This document shows, in pieces, positions 11,306 to 23,098 of a DNA stretch of 64,000 nt. Source of the DNA: Filosporella fistucella (lineage: Eukaryota > Ascomycota > Leotiomycetes > Helotiales); contig JAQJZZ010000010.1 in the NCBI GenBank assembly GCA_030077755.1, positions 434,001 to 498,000 of the forward strand, read 5' to 3'. The notes under the pieces are model-generated. The model was not told the DNA's origin, searched no databases, and saw only the letters and a list, made by a program, of their open reading frames with translations. Each line of letters opens with the position of its first letter. Within the stretch, counting starts at the first letter, position 1. Position numbers and translations under genes: made by a program.

Positions 11306-11942
11306 TCAAAGTGAGAAGTTATAGCACTTTATAATATAGTAAATCTTACGATTTAGGATACCTATGCCCATTCGAGCCAGCTGCTCAGGTTGATTAAGAC
11401 TAAGCCAGAGTAGCCAGCTTATTATCCCTAGATGGCACTCAAGAATGGGAAAATTGAACCATGATGCCGATGAACACATAATTAATTCCTTCCCATCACC
11501 AGCAATACCCATTAGGGAGAATACCCTATCTCTTGAATCTGAGGCTAAAGGTTGGTTGTAGTTGTCTTGTAGTATTAAATTGATATTCATAAAACTTAAG
11601 CATGAGTAGGGTAGGAACATGTGAAGCAAATCAAGCTTTAGCTTTGGATTCTCGAGTACTTACTTGACATAAGATGGAGATCATAGCTTAGAAGAAGCGA
11701 TATAAGTTGTGATATAAGTTTTTCTGACTTGCCTATAGAATTCCTAACCTTAGACGACAATTGAACTTCACCGAAGTCTCTTTGTTCTTGGGGGATGGGA
11801 GCAGCGGCTGCTCCACTCTGAATTGAGCCCTGGTAATGAGCACGCTCAGGAATCCGTCTCTAGCTCTCGAAATGTGGAGTATACTCGTATGCGCTTTCAA
11901 ATTCAAAATACATATAAGATAGATGCGAGCATTCGGCCGCAA
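11306..11942 (-). pseudogene. HET-domain protein relic B (internally deleted)
   Basis: The minus strand at 11306-11629 carries NYNQPLASDSRDRVFSLMGIAGDG, the HET middle motif, nearly the same as in relic A. Directly upstream (11733-11942) is the same probable N-terminal block as in relic A (YEYTPH in one frame, RARDGFLSVLITRAQF in another). In relic A these blocks are ~1.3 kb apart, so this copy has probably lost the HET core. Stops and frame changes exclude a working protein. After the middle motif the frame reads an unrelated Leu/Ile-rich tail. Relics A and B are diverged paralogues rather than a fresh duplication. Confidence 0.7.
11358..11483 (+). repeat. Fragment shared with 15642-15768
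   Basis: About 126 bp beginning TATGCCCATTCGAGC and ending in GATGAACACATAATT recur at 15642-15768 in the same orientation, with some 15-20% differences by eye. It lies just 3' of the middle motif of HET relic B on the minus strand. Confidence 0.75.
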
Positions 11943-12080
11943 TGCCTCAATGGTAGTCTCTCAAAATAGGTTGGAAGAAACTTAATTAAACGCTACGTGC
12001 AAGCATGCTAATACTAACGCCTCTGCGGAGCTGATGAAAGCTAGGGCTTCAATGATTGGGAAGCACTTAATTCGTGTCTA
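11595..12080 (+). repeat. Copy 2 of the ~0.5 kb dispersed duplication
   Basis: Matches 3028-3590 in the same orientation. Differences are mostly transitions plus short deletions, for example loss of the CTCTCTCGAGCAATG-like stretch near 11875 and of ~40 bp around 11920. Overlaps the N-terminal part of HET relic B. Confidence 0.8.
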
Positions 12081-13183
12081 TAATTAATCTGCTATTCCGG
12101 TATCTAGAAAGGCACCCGCGTCGAATTCTGGAGTATGCCACCCTTCCCTCTCCCTTATCGTGCTCGCTCAGTGTAAGCGAGATCAACACCTTTCTCATGA
12201 GAGCGAGAGCAATGTCGTTTTAGGTTACCTCACAGATGCTGGTTTTGGATGAATTGAAAACTAGTCGAGAGTAAATGGAACAAGAGAAAGCTTTGAGTTG
12301 TACATTATACGTGCTGAACGGTGGTTGCCAGATTACTTAGCACATTATATTCGCCAGCCGCAGTATCTGAATTCTTTAAACTCAACATCGGTCTAATATT
12401 TGGTTTCCTCACATACCATGAGCGATGCAACAATATTTTGATCTTTCAAAATAATTACAACGTCACTATCAAATCCGGATCTCTCCAATGTCAGGCGTGC
12501 CGTCATCGTTAGTATTTCATGGCTTGACCATCCATCATACAGTGGAGTTAACATTCTCCGACATAGGTGTGAGCAACTCAAGATGGCACTCCTCTGTATT
12601 ACTACCCGAGAGATTAGGGATTTCATGTCCTTCTTTTCGATGAATACAGAGCACATGTTTACCTCCGAGGACTCAAAGTACATCTCTGCGTTTCATCGAA
12701 CAGAACCCATGCCTACCTAGCTTGTCGATAGCAATGGCGCGCATAGTGAATGGATCTGAGCGATGTGAACAAGCCATCATGTCTTGAATCTTATTTCGTC
12801 ATTACAACTCAGTTATCCAATCCAAAAAGACTGAGAGAGAGGAAGAATCCTTTCTCAACTCAGGCCACAACTACATGTCGAGTTGTCTCGAGACCTGGTT
12901 AGGTGATGACATGGCCGAGTATAGCACCGCATTGTCCACAAATTTGGATCGAAGTACGCATATCCGTCAATTCTCCAGCTGCTTCTGAAGAATCGACTTT
13001 GTCTCTGACTCGCAAGTGATTTGGTGATAAGATTTCTGGGGCCTTGAGTCCCTGACGCGGAAAGCAAGAAATCCTTTTCATTAATAAATTATTAGAATAG
13101 TTATAACATACCCAAAGCACTCAAATTTTCAATTTTCCTGAATTCAGTTAGGCATATATATCTACCCAAATGTGCACATCTCA
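12081..13183. other. Intergenic, no gene seen
   Basis: Lies between HET relic B and the metallophosphoesterase gene. A minus-strand open frame at 12393-12683 looks partly protein-like but matches nothing I know and has no clear start or neighbours. Confidence 0.4.
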
Positions 13184-15078
13184 TCAAGGCCGCAGCCCAG
13201 TCCATGTCCTCCAAATCAAATACAAAGACGACTTTCCCCTCCCAGCATTAATATCCTCGCTCATGCCAGAATATCCAGGGTGATCTTGTATCTTCTGCGG
13301 GGTTTGACTTCTCAAAAGAAATAAACCAGTAATTGGTGCATCCATTGCAAAGTTCTGAATAGTCTTCACATAGCGATAGTCACCCGAACAGCCTTCGGCA
13401 AGGTTTGGCCTCTTAAGTTCCTTTCCAGTTGAATGCCAGGCGTGGATTGAGGTGATTGCTCCGTTGGCATCTGTCGTGAGGAGAGGTCGAATGTACGTAA
13501 ACCTAGAGGTGTGAGCATCACCTGAGAAAGATTTGAAAACCGAAGATATCATACCTTCCTCCAAAACCACAATTAATGTCTGCACTTTGGCAGGTAAGTT
13601 CAGTGCAGAGTGTCGGAAGAAGTGGAGAATTCTCGGACTTTTCATCCATAAACACAATCTGTCAATTGTTAGGTTAAGGCTGAGCCTTGGAACAAATCGA
13701 CTTGACATACCTCGATGTCGCGAACATAGACCTTCAAAGGGATGGGAATCGACAGGCTACAGGAGTCAGGCCAGTCAATATTTACCGAGTCACTGTCGGA
13801 GTTCATAGCAGTTCCATAGAGAATATCTACCGTAGTAGCATTCTTAGTACTATTTGCTCCTTCAACGCGAAATAAAGTAAACCATTTATGAAAGGCAGAA
13901 CCGCGTCGAATCTCAGCTAGCTTCGTGGAGTAATTAATAACAGCGTTCTTCTTCATGATTACTAACTCCTTCTTGAAACTCTGAGGCATCGTATTCCTGT
14001 CGTTAGGCCAAGGTGTACCTGGAACCCACACTGGTAAATCTCCAACCGGTGAATGTTTGTGCCCGACACATACAGCAACCACATTGTACGGCAGAAGAAT
14101 CTCCATCAAATTATTGACTTGAGCCTGATTCCATATTTCACTTGAAGCGTCTCCTTTATCGATCTCGTAGTAATCCGAAAACATGAAATGTTGTACAATA
14201 ATGACTGGCCGTTGGTATCCATTCAATGCGAGTTGATGTTTGAGCCAACCAAGTCCAGATTCACGACCATGGGTTGAATCACCGCCGTACCGATGCAGTT
14301 GATAGATGTCAACGGCTTCAAGGTTCACCACATAGTTGAAGGAATGGCTTTTCCAATCATAGCTACCATTTTTGACAGAGTCGATCTTTTCTGGGGGAAT
14401 GGCAAAGCGGGGCCCTCGCTTGTGATCTAAGAAGCCTAAAAAACGAAATATTGTTAGATATTGCTGTAGGAAAAGAAGAGAAAAGCTGTGTGTCATGGGT
14501 TGGATTACCGGTGTGCATTTGGGCAATAAAATCCCACATCTGATAGCGATAGAAGTCGCTAACCCCAGAGTAGCGATTGTTGAAGTAACGCCAGCCAGAT
14601 CCTGGACCGGTGTCCATGATGTCTAATCGGATATCAGCATTTTCCACGCTATGCACTCGTTGAGAACGTCAAGACTGAAAATAAGCTTGCCATGGTTTCC
14701 AAGCCCGAAATACAAAGTCCCACACTGGTTCAGCCCTACAATCCCCTTCCTATCCTCATGCCAAGGGTCATACAGAGATCTAAGATCTCGCAATTGTCCA
14801 CCACCCTGATAATTTGCAGGATTACGCGAACTGATGTTGGATTGCTCAGTGGTATCTTTTTCACCTCCTGTTGCACACAAGTCTCCAGCAAAGAAAGTGG
14901 CCACAGGCTTCTTCATTGGAATACCAGCGCAAGAGGTATCTTGTAACCCGGGCCATTGGGCGAATGCGCCTGTTCCGAGTGCATTCAGAGCCCGGTTGAG
15001 GGCGCTGAGGTCTTTGATTCGTGTGCTGGTGCCATCAAGTTGTGGGTCAGCCAGCACGACGAATGTTGTATCCACCAT
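13184..15078 (-). CDS. Calcineurin-like metallophosphoesterase, one irregular exon junction
   Basis: The metallophosphoesterase signature is present in order: FVVLADPQLDG (metal-binding DxQ), FFAGDL (GD), LGNHG (GNH), VIIVQHFMF (H) and VCVGHKHSP (GHxH). Such enzymes use two metal ions to cleave phosphoesters. The substrate is unknown. Normal introns are seen at about 14437-14511, 13656-13708 and 13502-13552. After GNH (about 14700) the exon runs to a stop at 14623, while the matching continuation (VENADIRLDIMDTG then RYSGVSDFYRYQMWDF) is in another frame. Only a very short GC-AG intron (about 35 bp) or a frameshift would join them. The usual Asp after GNH is also not in place. No signal peptide is evident. 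It is probably a real gene with an odd intron or a recent lesion. Confidence 0.75.
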
Positions 15079-15641
15079 GTTTTTTTTTTTTATCTTTGTG
15101 TTTAGAGGATTTTGACAATTGGGTATTCGGTCAAGACAAAGCAGAGGGAAAAGGAGTATGGAGTCAGATTCGGGTCATAATATAACAACACAAAGTCGCA
15201 CTCATATGACCTTGACCTAGCATACGACCTACTTATCAGAAATTGGAAAAGTGTACACGATTGTAACGATCACCTGGTAATGGGGTTACATTATGCATAA
15301 TAGTATCATTAGAAGTAACCCAGAATCGACGGGCGGGTAGGGAACAATTGTCTGAAGGACTAATCATCTCACTATCAAACCATCGTGGCGTGTTGAAGTA
15401 CTTCCTAATTCGAAGACTATGCAGGCGCTATTAGTAGCCTAGACTGCCCGCAAATGGGTAAATTGCGGCCTTGCATGTTGCAATGCCTTCACGAGCGAAT
15501 CGATTAGCGAGACGCTTGTCCGACTTGAAAATCATGACTTGAAAGAGAGAAATCAGGCTATCTTTGGCTGATGATGTTAGGATTGGGCTTTATTATTACC
15601 TCAAACTTCTGAATTAAAATAACTCCAGCATTAACCACTGA
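15079..15641. other. Upstream region of the metallophosphoesterase gene
   Basis: Non-coding. A run of T/A directly upstream of the start (about 15080-15091 on the plus strand) is the only marked feature. No gene is seen. Confidence 0.4.
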
Positions 15642-15768
15642 TACTTATGCCCATTCGAGCGAGCTGCTCAAGGGTGCTCAGGCCTAAGCCAGGGCAGCTA
15701 GCTTGTTAACCCTATATAGCACTTAAGAATGAGAAAATTGAACCACAATGCCGATGAACACATAATTG
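15642..15768 (+). repeat. HET-linked repeat fragment, third location
   Basis: Matches 11358-11483, which lies beside HET relic B. Here no HET motif itself is readable, so this is an isolated scrap of the same repeat family just 3' of the helicase gene. Confidence 0.7.
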
Positions 15769-15921
15769 ATCTATCAATCTACGTATGTATCTACCTCTAT
15801 CCCAAGCCATCCCTTTTCACTTTTTCATATTCTCATCCCTCATTACAAAAACCCAACACACACCCAAACCTGAAGTAAAAGCCATACAATTTGATTCTTT
15901 CCCAAAGCCAATCCAACAAAT

Positions 15922-18900
15922 TTAAGCCCAAATAAGCAAAAACTTCTCATCAAACTCACTCTTCAGCTTCTTGAATGCTTTATACACATTCATCAATTTC
16001 TCATACTCCTTATCCTCATTCACACCTACCCCATTAACACCCTCACTCTTCTGAAAGTTTTCTTCAGCTACTAATGCATCTTCGCCTGCGTCCCAGTCAT
16101 CGACTACTTTTTTGCTCTTGCGTGTCGGAGCTGCAGGGCCGGTTGATGCTGTTTGAGAGGTATTGGTAGAGAGAGTAGTTTCAGGAACGATCTCAGCGGC
16201 TGTTTTCTCATCTTCTTCGTTCTCGGCTGCGTCGCCGGATCCCATTACGTCGAGCATTTCTGGGTCGGCGTCGGAGTGGAGACCGAGGTGCAGGGCGAGA
16301 GATGTGGCGATGGTGGCGAGGATCATGGAGAAGTCGTTGAGTAGGAACCAGACCTTTTTGTGTTAGAATTTATTCTAAGCAAGAAGGAGGAGGGAACTTA
16401 CATCTGAGCGGCGGATTCCATTAGCTTTCTCGAGGGGATCAAGGGACCCATGCATGAAGAAATCGAGAAGATAGGCGTTAAGAAGCGTCTTTGATTCGTC
16501 TGGATGGAGCTCGAGATGAGGAATCACGGCTGATTCGAGGAAGACTCCTTCGCGGGTAGAGGAACAGAGGTCTTCGATGGTGGTGAAATCATCATCGCCT
16601 TTTCCGGACAGAGCGACAAATGCAGAGCGTGCATGTGGAGCTGGGAGGGAAGGCAGGAAATCAATTAGAGATTCTTCTTTCTTTGCATGACTATTTCCAT
16701 TTGCTGTTGTGTCGGGGTTTGTGGGGGTCATGCCGACTGGGGTATGTGTCAATGGAAGATATCGTTCATCGTCCTTAACATGCTGAGCTGCGAAGGTTTT
16801 GACGTAAGTTGTGAAGATATCCAGAGTATCTTTGTTGTGCTTGCGAAGAATTTTGACTGCATCAGCGGGCATGGGTGGGAGGTAGACAATGGATGGTGAA
16901 CGCTTGATTCGCTCTGCTTCCTTGGGATCATCTACTTTTCGGGTGACTCGGCGACCGAAGATGTGACTGAGAACCAGCATCATCTTTCGGAGCACGAACT
17001 CTGACTTTGTATCGATATCGGCGCATAGAACATGGAAGTAACCCCCCTTGAGGAGTGCTAGATTCGTGATTAGCTATTGAATGGAGAGTTATGGAAAGGA
17101 TGAACGTACCATGGAATGCAAAACTGGAATTCTCAGTGAAGTACAAGTGAGACACACAGCTTGTGAAATTGACAGGTTCACCACCTGGGCCAAGCAGCTC
17201 ATTTCTGCGTAAATACTCGATAGAAAATCTCAAATGGTGCAAGACTTGCTCTTTGAAGCTCTGACCTCCTAAGTAAAGTCGGGGTTGAGAGAGTAGAGAA
17301 TTGATAGCCTTTACAGCGTATTGAGAGTTTTTGGAATCATTTAACAGTGTGAAGAGACGAAGCACCAAGGTAGTGGTAATTGGGAAGTGGCCGGTGAGTT
17401 CGGGTAATCTGGAACTGAGTAAACGACTTGCTCTCTCCTTTGAAATGCCTTGGAACACAACGTTGCCGAGAAGATCGAAACCACGACGACCTGCACGACC
17501 AGCAGCTTGTCGGAAATTAAGTGCTGTCAGGAAAACAGAGTCACCACTGAAGACCACAGTAGCACAGGGCATATTGATACCAAGAGCTAGAGTACCTGTA
17601 GCGATGACGACTCTGAGAAATCCCTTTCTGAACAGCATTTCAACACACTGACGGTATTTTCTGTTCATACCAGCGTGATGAACTCCGATACCTCTTTTCA
17701 ACAATTCAATCAATTCCTCACGGATTTTCTTCCATCGAAGAGATCTAACGTAGCCCTCGAGCTCGGCCTTCTGTAGCTGCTTGGGGTTGGCAAAGCTGAA
17801 TTCTGGCTGCGGTGCCTCCGGATCGAACAGATCGTAAATTGATGCACCATCAGAAGCATCTTCCCTCATTCTGTCCATCTTTGATCCACCCTCGTCGTCG
17901 TCACCCTTGGCTTTCTTAGCGGGTTTCGCAGGCTTTCGTGATTTCTTATCCTTGACTTCAAGATACTTCTCATATCCATCCATCATCTTCTTCCAGGCGG
18001 GTCCCTCTTTCCATTTGTTTTCAGCCTCGACCAGCTGCTCCAAAACCTGGAAAGCAATGGTTTCGCATTGAGATCGATCGTAATTGAAGAAAATAGCTGG
18101 CAGAGCACGTCTCTTGTGCAATTGGTATAGAAGCGGTAGGGTAGTGTCTTGCAAACTGTTTCTGTTGATGTTGGACCCATCTGTGACAGAAGAAGCAGCT
18201 GACGAAGCGGTCTCCAAGGGCTCAGGTGCATCGGTCGTGCTCAATTCTTTGACAACCTTCTCAAATGGCGACTCACGATCGTCCATCCACTGCAGCAAGA
18301 CTTTCTTCAACCCCTTCTCCCAAGCAAAGATGTCAACCTTCCTAACACAAGGTGGCAAGGCCTTGCTAGGTGAGAGTGATTCTGGAACCTTGTATTTCTC
18401 AGTCTGGAATTTGGTCATTGCCTTCCACAAGGTAAGACAATCTCGAGGCTCCAAGGCCAAATCATCTGGCATTCCTCGAGATTTGTCGACAAGACTGGCG
18501 ATGGGATGGAAACCAGAAAAGCCTGTAAGACCATCAAGACCCAGACCAACACCAAAGGATTTGCCAAGACCGGCGAAACGGAATGTACTTGGCGGGTCGT
18601 ACATATATTTTCGCAGATCAGAGTAACGTGTTCCATGTTGAATCATCTTGAGATCTGATCCGGATGATTTCTGGGTTTCCGTCAACCACTCGCTGAATTG
18701 CTCTGGATTTCCGACAGTAGCAGAAAGTGCAATGATGGGACAAGGCGCCAGAAGGAGAAGCTGCTCCCATACAACACCATCCTCGGCTTGGCCGATGGAG
18801 TGGATTTCATCAAAGATGATACGCTTGACTCTGGGTGCCCAAGACTTGGCATTTCCTGGAGAAAGCAGCATGATCTGGAGAATGTGAGGGACTGTAACGA

Positions 18901-21900
18901 GAATCTGACAGCCAGTCGAGTTATTGACACGGTAATCACGAGTATGAATTGCCCAGACCCCTTTTCCAGGGACGGGAAACTTCTTGGAGAATCGTCCTAC
19001 GATTTTTAGCAAAGCAAATTAGAAACGTGACGCCGTGAGAAACATACCTTGAACTTCAGCAGCAATTTGATTGACAAGAGCCTTGGTTGGCGCCACATAA
19101 ATCAATACACCGTCATTATCAGCACGAAGGACCTGCTCCATAGCGTAGAAAGAAATAAAGGTCTTTCCCGCGGATGTAGGTGCTACCACGAAAACACTCT
19201 TGTTCGCATCTAATTGATCTAGAACATCTCTCTGCCAGCCATCAGGAACGAAACTTGAAACACGAGCATCAGGCTTCGCATCTAGCATTCGGTCCATGTA
19301 CGGTCCACAATAATCTAATTGGAACTCTGTCTGTGTGACTTCGATTTTGAGGTTCATATTTGGAGGGGGATATCTGAATGAGAAAGACAATTTTCGGTCC
19401 GTGGGAGAGGGTTCAAAGCCGACAATCGCGTCTGTGATGCCAAGTAGGGTGCAAATCTTTGTCATGTGCTGAACAATCTCCTTGGAGGTTGGTGCCTTCG
19501 ATGTGCATAGTGATCTGATAGTTGTCCAGATCAAGGCAACGACATGATAGCCTTCACTCTTCTTGTTGGCTTTACAATATGCTGCCCACCAGGCTAAAAG
19601 TGACTGGAGGATATAGGTGTATACCTCGGCTTCCAGATATCCAGTCTTTGTCGAGTCAAGGCCATTCAAGTACTCAATTGATCGGAGGTATCGATCTTGA
19701 TCATCGGAAATCATATCAAGACCCTTCATGATTGTGGACCACGCAGAGAATGCCTTGTCAGCTTCCGTACCACCCTTACGCTCCATATTTTCCGCGATCA
19801 TCTGCTCCTTCCTGGACATGGTACCAACAGCCTTCTTGGTTCCCTTCTTGCCAGCTGCATTTTTATTTTGATTCTTAGCCTGGGCCTCCAAAAGCTCCTC
19901 CTTTTTGGTTTTAGGCTTGACGGAAGACTTTTCGGGTTTCTCCTCTACCAGTTTGACTAGTCGCTTGGGTCCAACAGTGATCGTCTCCGGCTCTAGAGCC
20001 TTGCCTTTGGCTCCCGTAAGACTAGCAGCGTAAGTGGTCATCTCGTTCATATAGAATTGATTGGTACGGAGAGGATTCCTAAGAAGGTCAGTCAGCAGTT
20101 ACACACGGCGATCAAGAAGACTACTTACCTCCACTTTGACACCTTTGCAGCCGGAGCATATTTCGGATTTAGAGGCTTCTTGAAATTGTGCCAATGTGTC
20201 GTCTCGCGATAAATCTTCATGGCACCAAATTTAGCACGAAGCGATTTATCAGTCTCGACATGAATACATTCGAGATGCTTGTCGAACACAGTGTTTGAAA
20301 AAGGAAGAACAGCAAGGTTTTCTGTCTCCACTTCGGCGTCTCCATCGACTGGCGAGCTTGTCGATGACTCTAGCTCAGTACTTCCGTTAAAGGAGAGCTT
20401 GTGCTTCGAAAGATGTGCAACCAGCTTTACCAAGATGGCCCAATCTTGCTGTGCAGCTCCCGTCAACTTCCCGTCAAATGAATCTTCGCACATTGCTTGA
20501 ATGACCGATCGGAAAAGACGGCCATCAATGATATCGACGGCATCTGTGACTATCTCATCTTCTTCCATTGCCTCGTTCCATTTCTCGTTTTCTATGGCAG
20601 ATCTGAAAATGTGGGAAATGCTTTCTAAGAAATCATTGACTTTTTGCTCGAATTCATCATCAAATGTAATAAGGGGAAGTCTTCGTTGTGATAAAGGAAT
20701 ATGTTTTAAGATGACAGTATGCAGCATGAAGGCAGAAGCCATGGATATGTCACACTTTTGATCCTTCAAAAGCTTTCCTACTGCATAAGCCGAAAGAAAA
20801 TAGCTTTCACCAAAATCAATCTCCGCAAATGGTTCAGAAAGTGCATCCAGCTCTCCCTCATCCAAAGAACATTGAGCATACGAGGTATTCATGTGTCGAG
20901 ATTCTTGGAGTAGTTTTTCTGTCTGCTTGATTTCTTCCTTGAATTGTGGTGTCAACGTCAATTTGAGCGTGCTCGATTGTGGGAAGCTCTCCACGATCAT
21001 TGTGAAAACTTTCGAATCCACGAACTCCATGCGATTGATCAAAGCCACATTGAGCGCATGAGTATTAAAATACCAAATCATTCCCCGGAATATGGTCTTG
21101 GCGAGGTCATCGTCTGTGGTCGGCTTATCAGCAGAAGATTCGTCGTCTCCACTATCTTCACTATCATCGTCATCGTCTTGATCATCGTCGGGTGCGGCAA
21201 TTTCGGTTAAGTCATATGATCCGTCATGTGCCACTACGAAATGAATGGGTGAGGTGTGTAGGTAATTACTGAATTCCTCCGAATGTAATGAGGGAAAGGT
21301 ATTGACAACAATCGAGGGTTGCGAGGATGACAAATGAAGCGTCAAATGACGTTTAATGATGGATCTGGCGAGCAAATATCTAGATCGATGGGCAGCAGAT
21401 ATGTCTCCTGGTGGAATGCATAACTCTGCATGCTCTGTGGGTTTTGTCAGTATTGGTGGAATTCTTTGGGCGGAACGAGCTACATACCTTCCAAGAAGGC
21501 AATGTGAAATTGACAATGTCTTTTCACCAAGTTTTCTAAGAATCTCTCCACAACATAAACAGCATGAAGTATTTGGAAACCCCCTAGATAAATTAGCAAA
21601 TTACTTCATTTTTTGAATTGTCTTCTGGGATGTTGAAACTTGGCATGTAGCCGCGAATTGCTTGCCGCATCAGGTGACATGTCTGAAGATGGTGATTTCT
21701 GCAACACGCCACCTGCGTGAATGTAAAGTTGAAAATCCACAAGCAAGCGGGAGTGATACGAAACGACCTGTACTGTATCTGTAAAGAGGTCTAGTTGCAA
21801 ACATACCATCAAAATCCACACGGCCATCTTCAAAACACTGCCTCAACAAAGAATCGCCTTCGATAAGAAACAATTCTTTTCCTGCATAATCACCGACCAA

Positions 21901-21993
21901 GTCGATGTACATAGGACGTGTACAATCATACCAACTTAGGATAGACGTGGTGCCGCGCGGGGTATCGTCATCCTGGTCTATTGACCCCGCCAT
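15922..21993 (-). CDS. DDX60/Ski2-like DExH-box RNA helicase
   Basis: A very large helicase of about 1,900 residues in seven exons, start MAGSIDQDDDTP at 21993. The N-terminal ~580 residues hold the DDX60-type region (GGFQILHAVYVVERFL after the first intron, 21584-21806) and a strongly acidic stretch near 21140-21200. The helicase core follows: VVAPTSAGKTF (motif I, ~19180), IIFDEIHS (motif II, DEIH, ~18810), ALSATVGNP (motif III), a long Lys/Asp-rich insert at ~17880-17950, GIGVHHAGMNRKYR (~17670), RVVIATGTLALGINMPCA and FRQAAGRAGRRGFD (motif VI). A helical C-terminal part runs to 15922. Vertebrate DDX60 is linked to antiviral RNA sensing; the fungal role is unknown to me. All helicase motifs are intact. 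Confidence 0.9.
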
Positions 21994-23098
21994 TTGAGGC
22001 GATTGCGATTGAAGTCTTGACGCGTTTCTCCTGCCTAAGGTGGTTAATTCAAAGTAAGTCTGTTCGTGTTAGCAACAGAGAATATGTGTATGCCTTCGTC
22101 GCTTCAAGCTTAAGAAGCTGAGGGCGTGCCAGCAGGTTTGAGGCGTTGGCAAATTTGGAGGAATTGTTTGTGTTTCTTGTTGAATTTTTGAAACGTGCAA
22201 ACGCTACAAAGTGCACAAGCGGGATTTATCAGCACGTGATGAACCCGCTAGCGAGCTCTCTGAGTTTGCCCCTCCCCCACTACCTTATCGCCTTATCGCA
22301 TTCAAATTTACTTCAGTTCTACGGAAGTACAGGTTGCAAACGCAAACATTGAAGATATATTCTTGCAACGGCTACCTTACTTTGCCCCAGAAGTAGGAAT
22401 TACGTATGCCGCTCTTTGACTTGATTGTGAGATATCCTTCCTCTAAGTTGAACCATTGCTATCTGTCATGTCATGTGACGCTGGACCAACTTTGAGCTGA
22501 ATTGGCACATTGGAAAGCCACCCTTATTGTCCAGTGATAGAAGCTCTTTAAATTCATATTTCGATTTAATTGCTGCATCGATTTGGTAAAGGCGAGTACT
22601 TTAGCACATGCCAAGCCAAGATACTGCTGGGCCATTTCTCCAACTTTACTCTTCTCACCTACCCCAAGATTGTAATAGCGTCCGAGTATTCTTCCCAGCA
22701 ACAACGACCAAGGACAACGTCTCATATATTTGTTTTTGCAAAAAATGAGTTCACTAAATATACAGGTCAAGGTAGAAAGTTACCTCTCCAAGCGGTGAAC
22801 GAACAGGATATCAAACACAAGCGATCACCAACACTCCAATAATTGCCCATACAAATTTCATCCAAAATGCGGATCTCAAATGACATTACCTCGCACTAAA
22901 TAAATGAGCCCATTCATCAAGTTGCCGCATCAGCATCTCGCATCAAGGTTCCAACTAACAGCATCTCATGTTTCGGAGCCAAGCCACAGCCGGACATCCC
23001 CACGAGTTCATGCGAGCCTCAACTATATAAATACCAATCTCCAAGCCCATTTTATTCTTTCCTCTCTAATACGCCCTTCTCTTCATTCAATATTCACA
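21994..23098. other. Divergent intergenic region between helicase and O-methyltransferase
   Basis: Holds the promoters of both flanking genes. A CACGTG-containing site (AGCACGTGAT) lies at about 22233. CT-rich sequence precedes the methyltransferase start. No gene was recognised. Confidence 0.45.

Noticed and set aside
12393..12683. Minus-strand open frame of 96 codons between relic B and the phosphoesterase
   Set aside because: Somewhat protein-like but matches no family I know, and nothing around it supports a gene.
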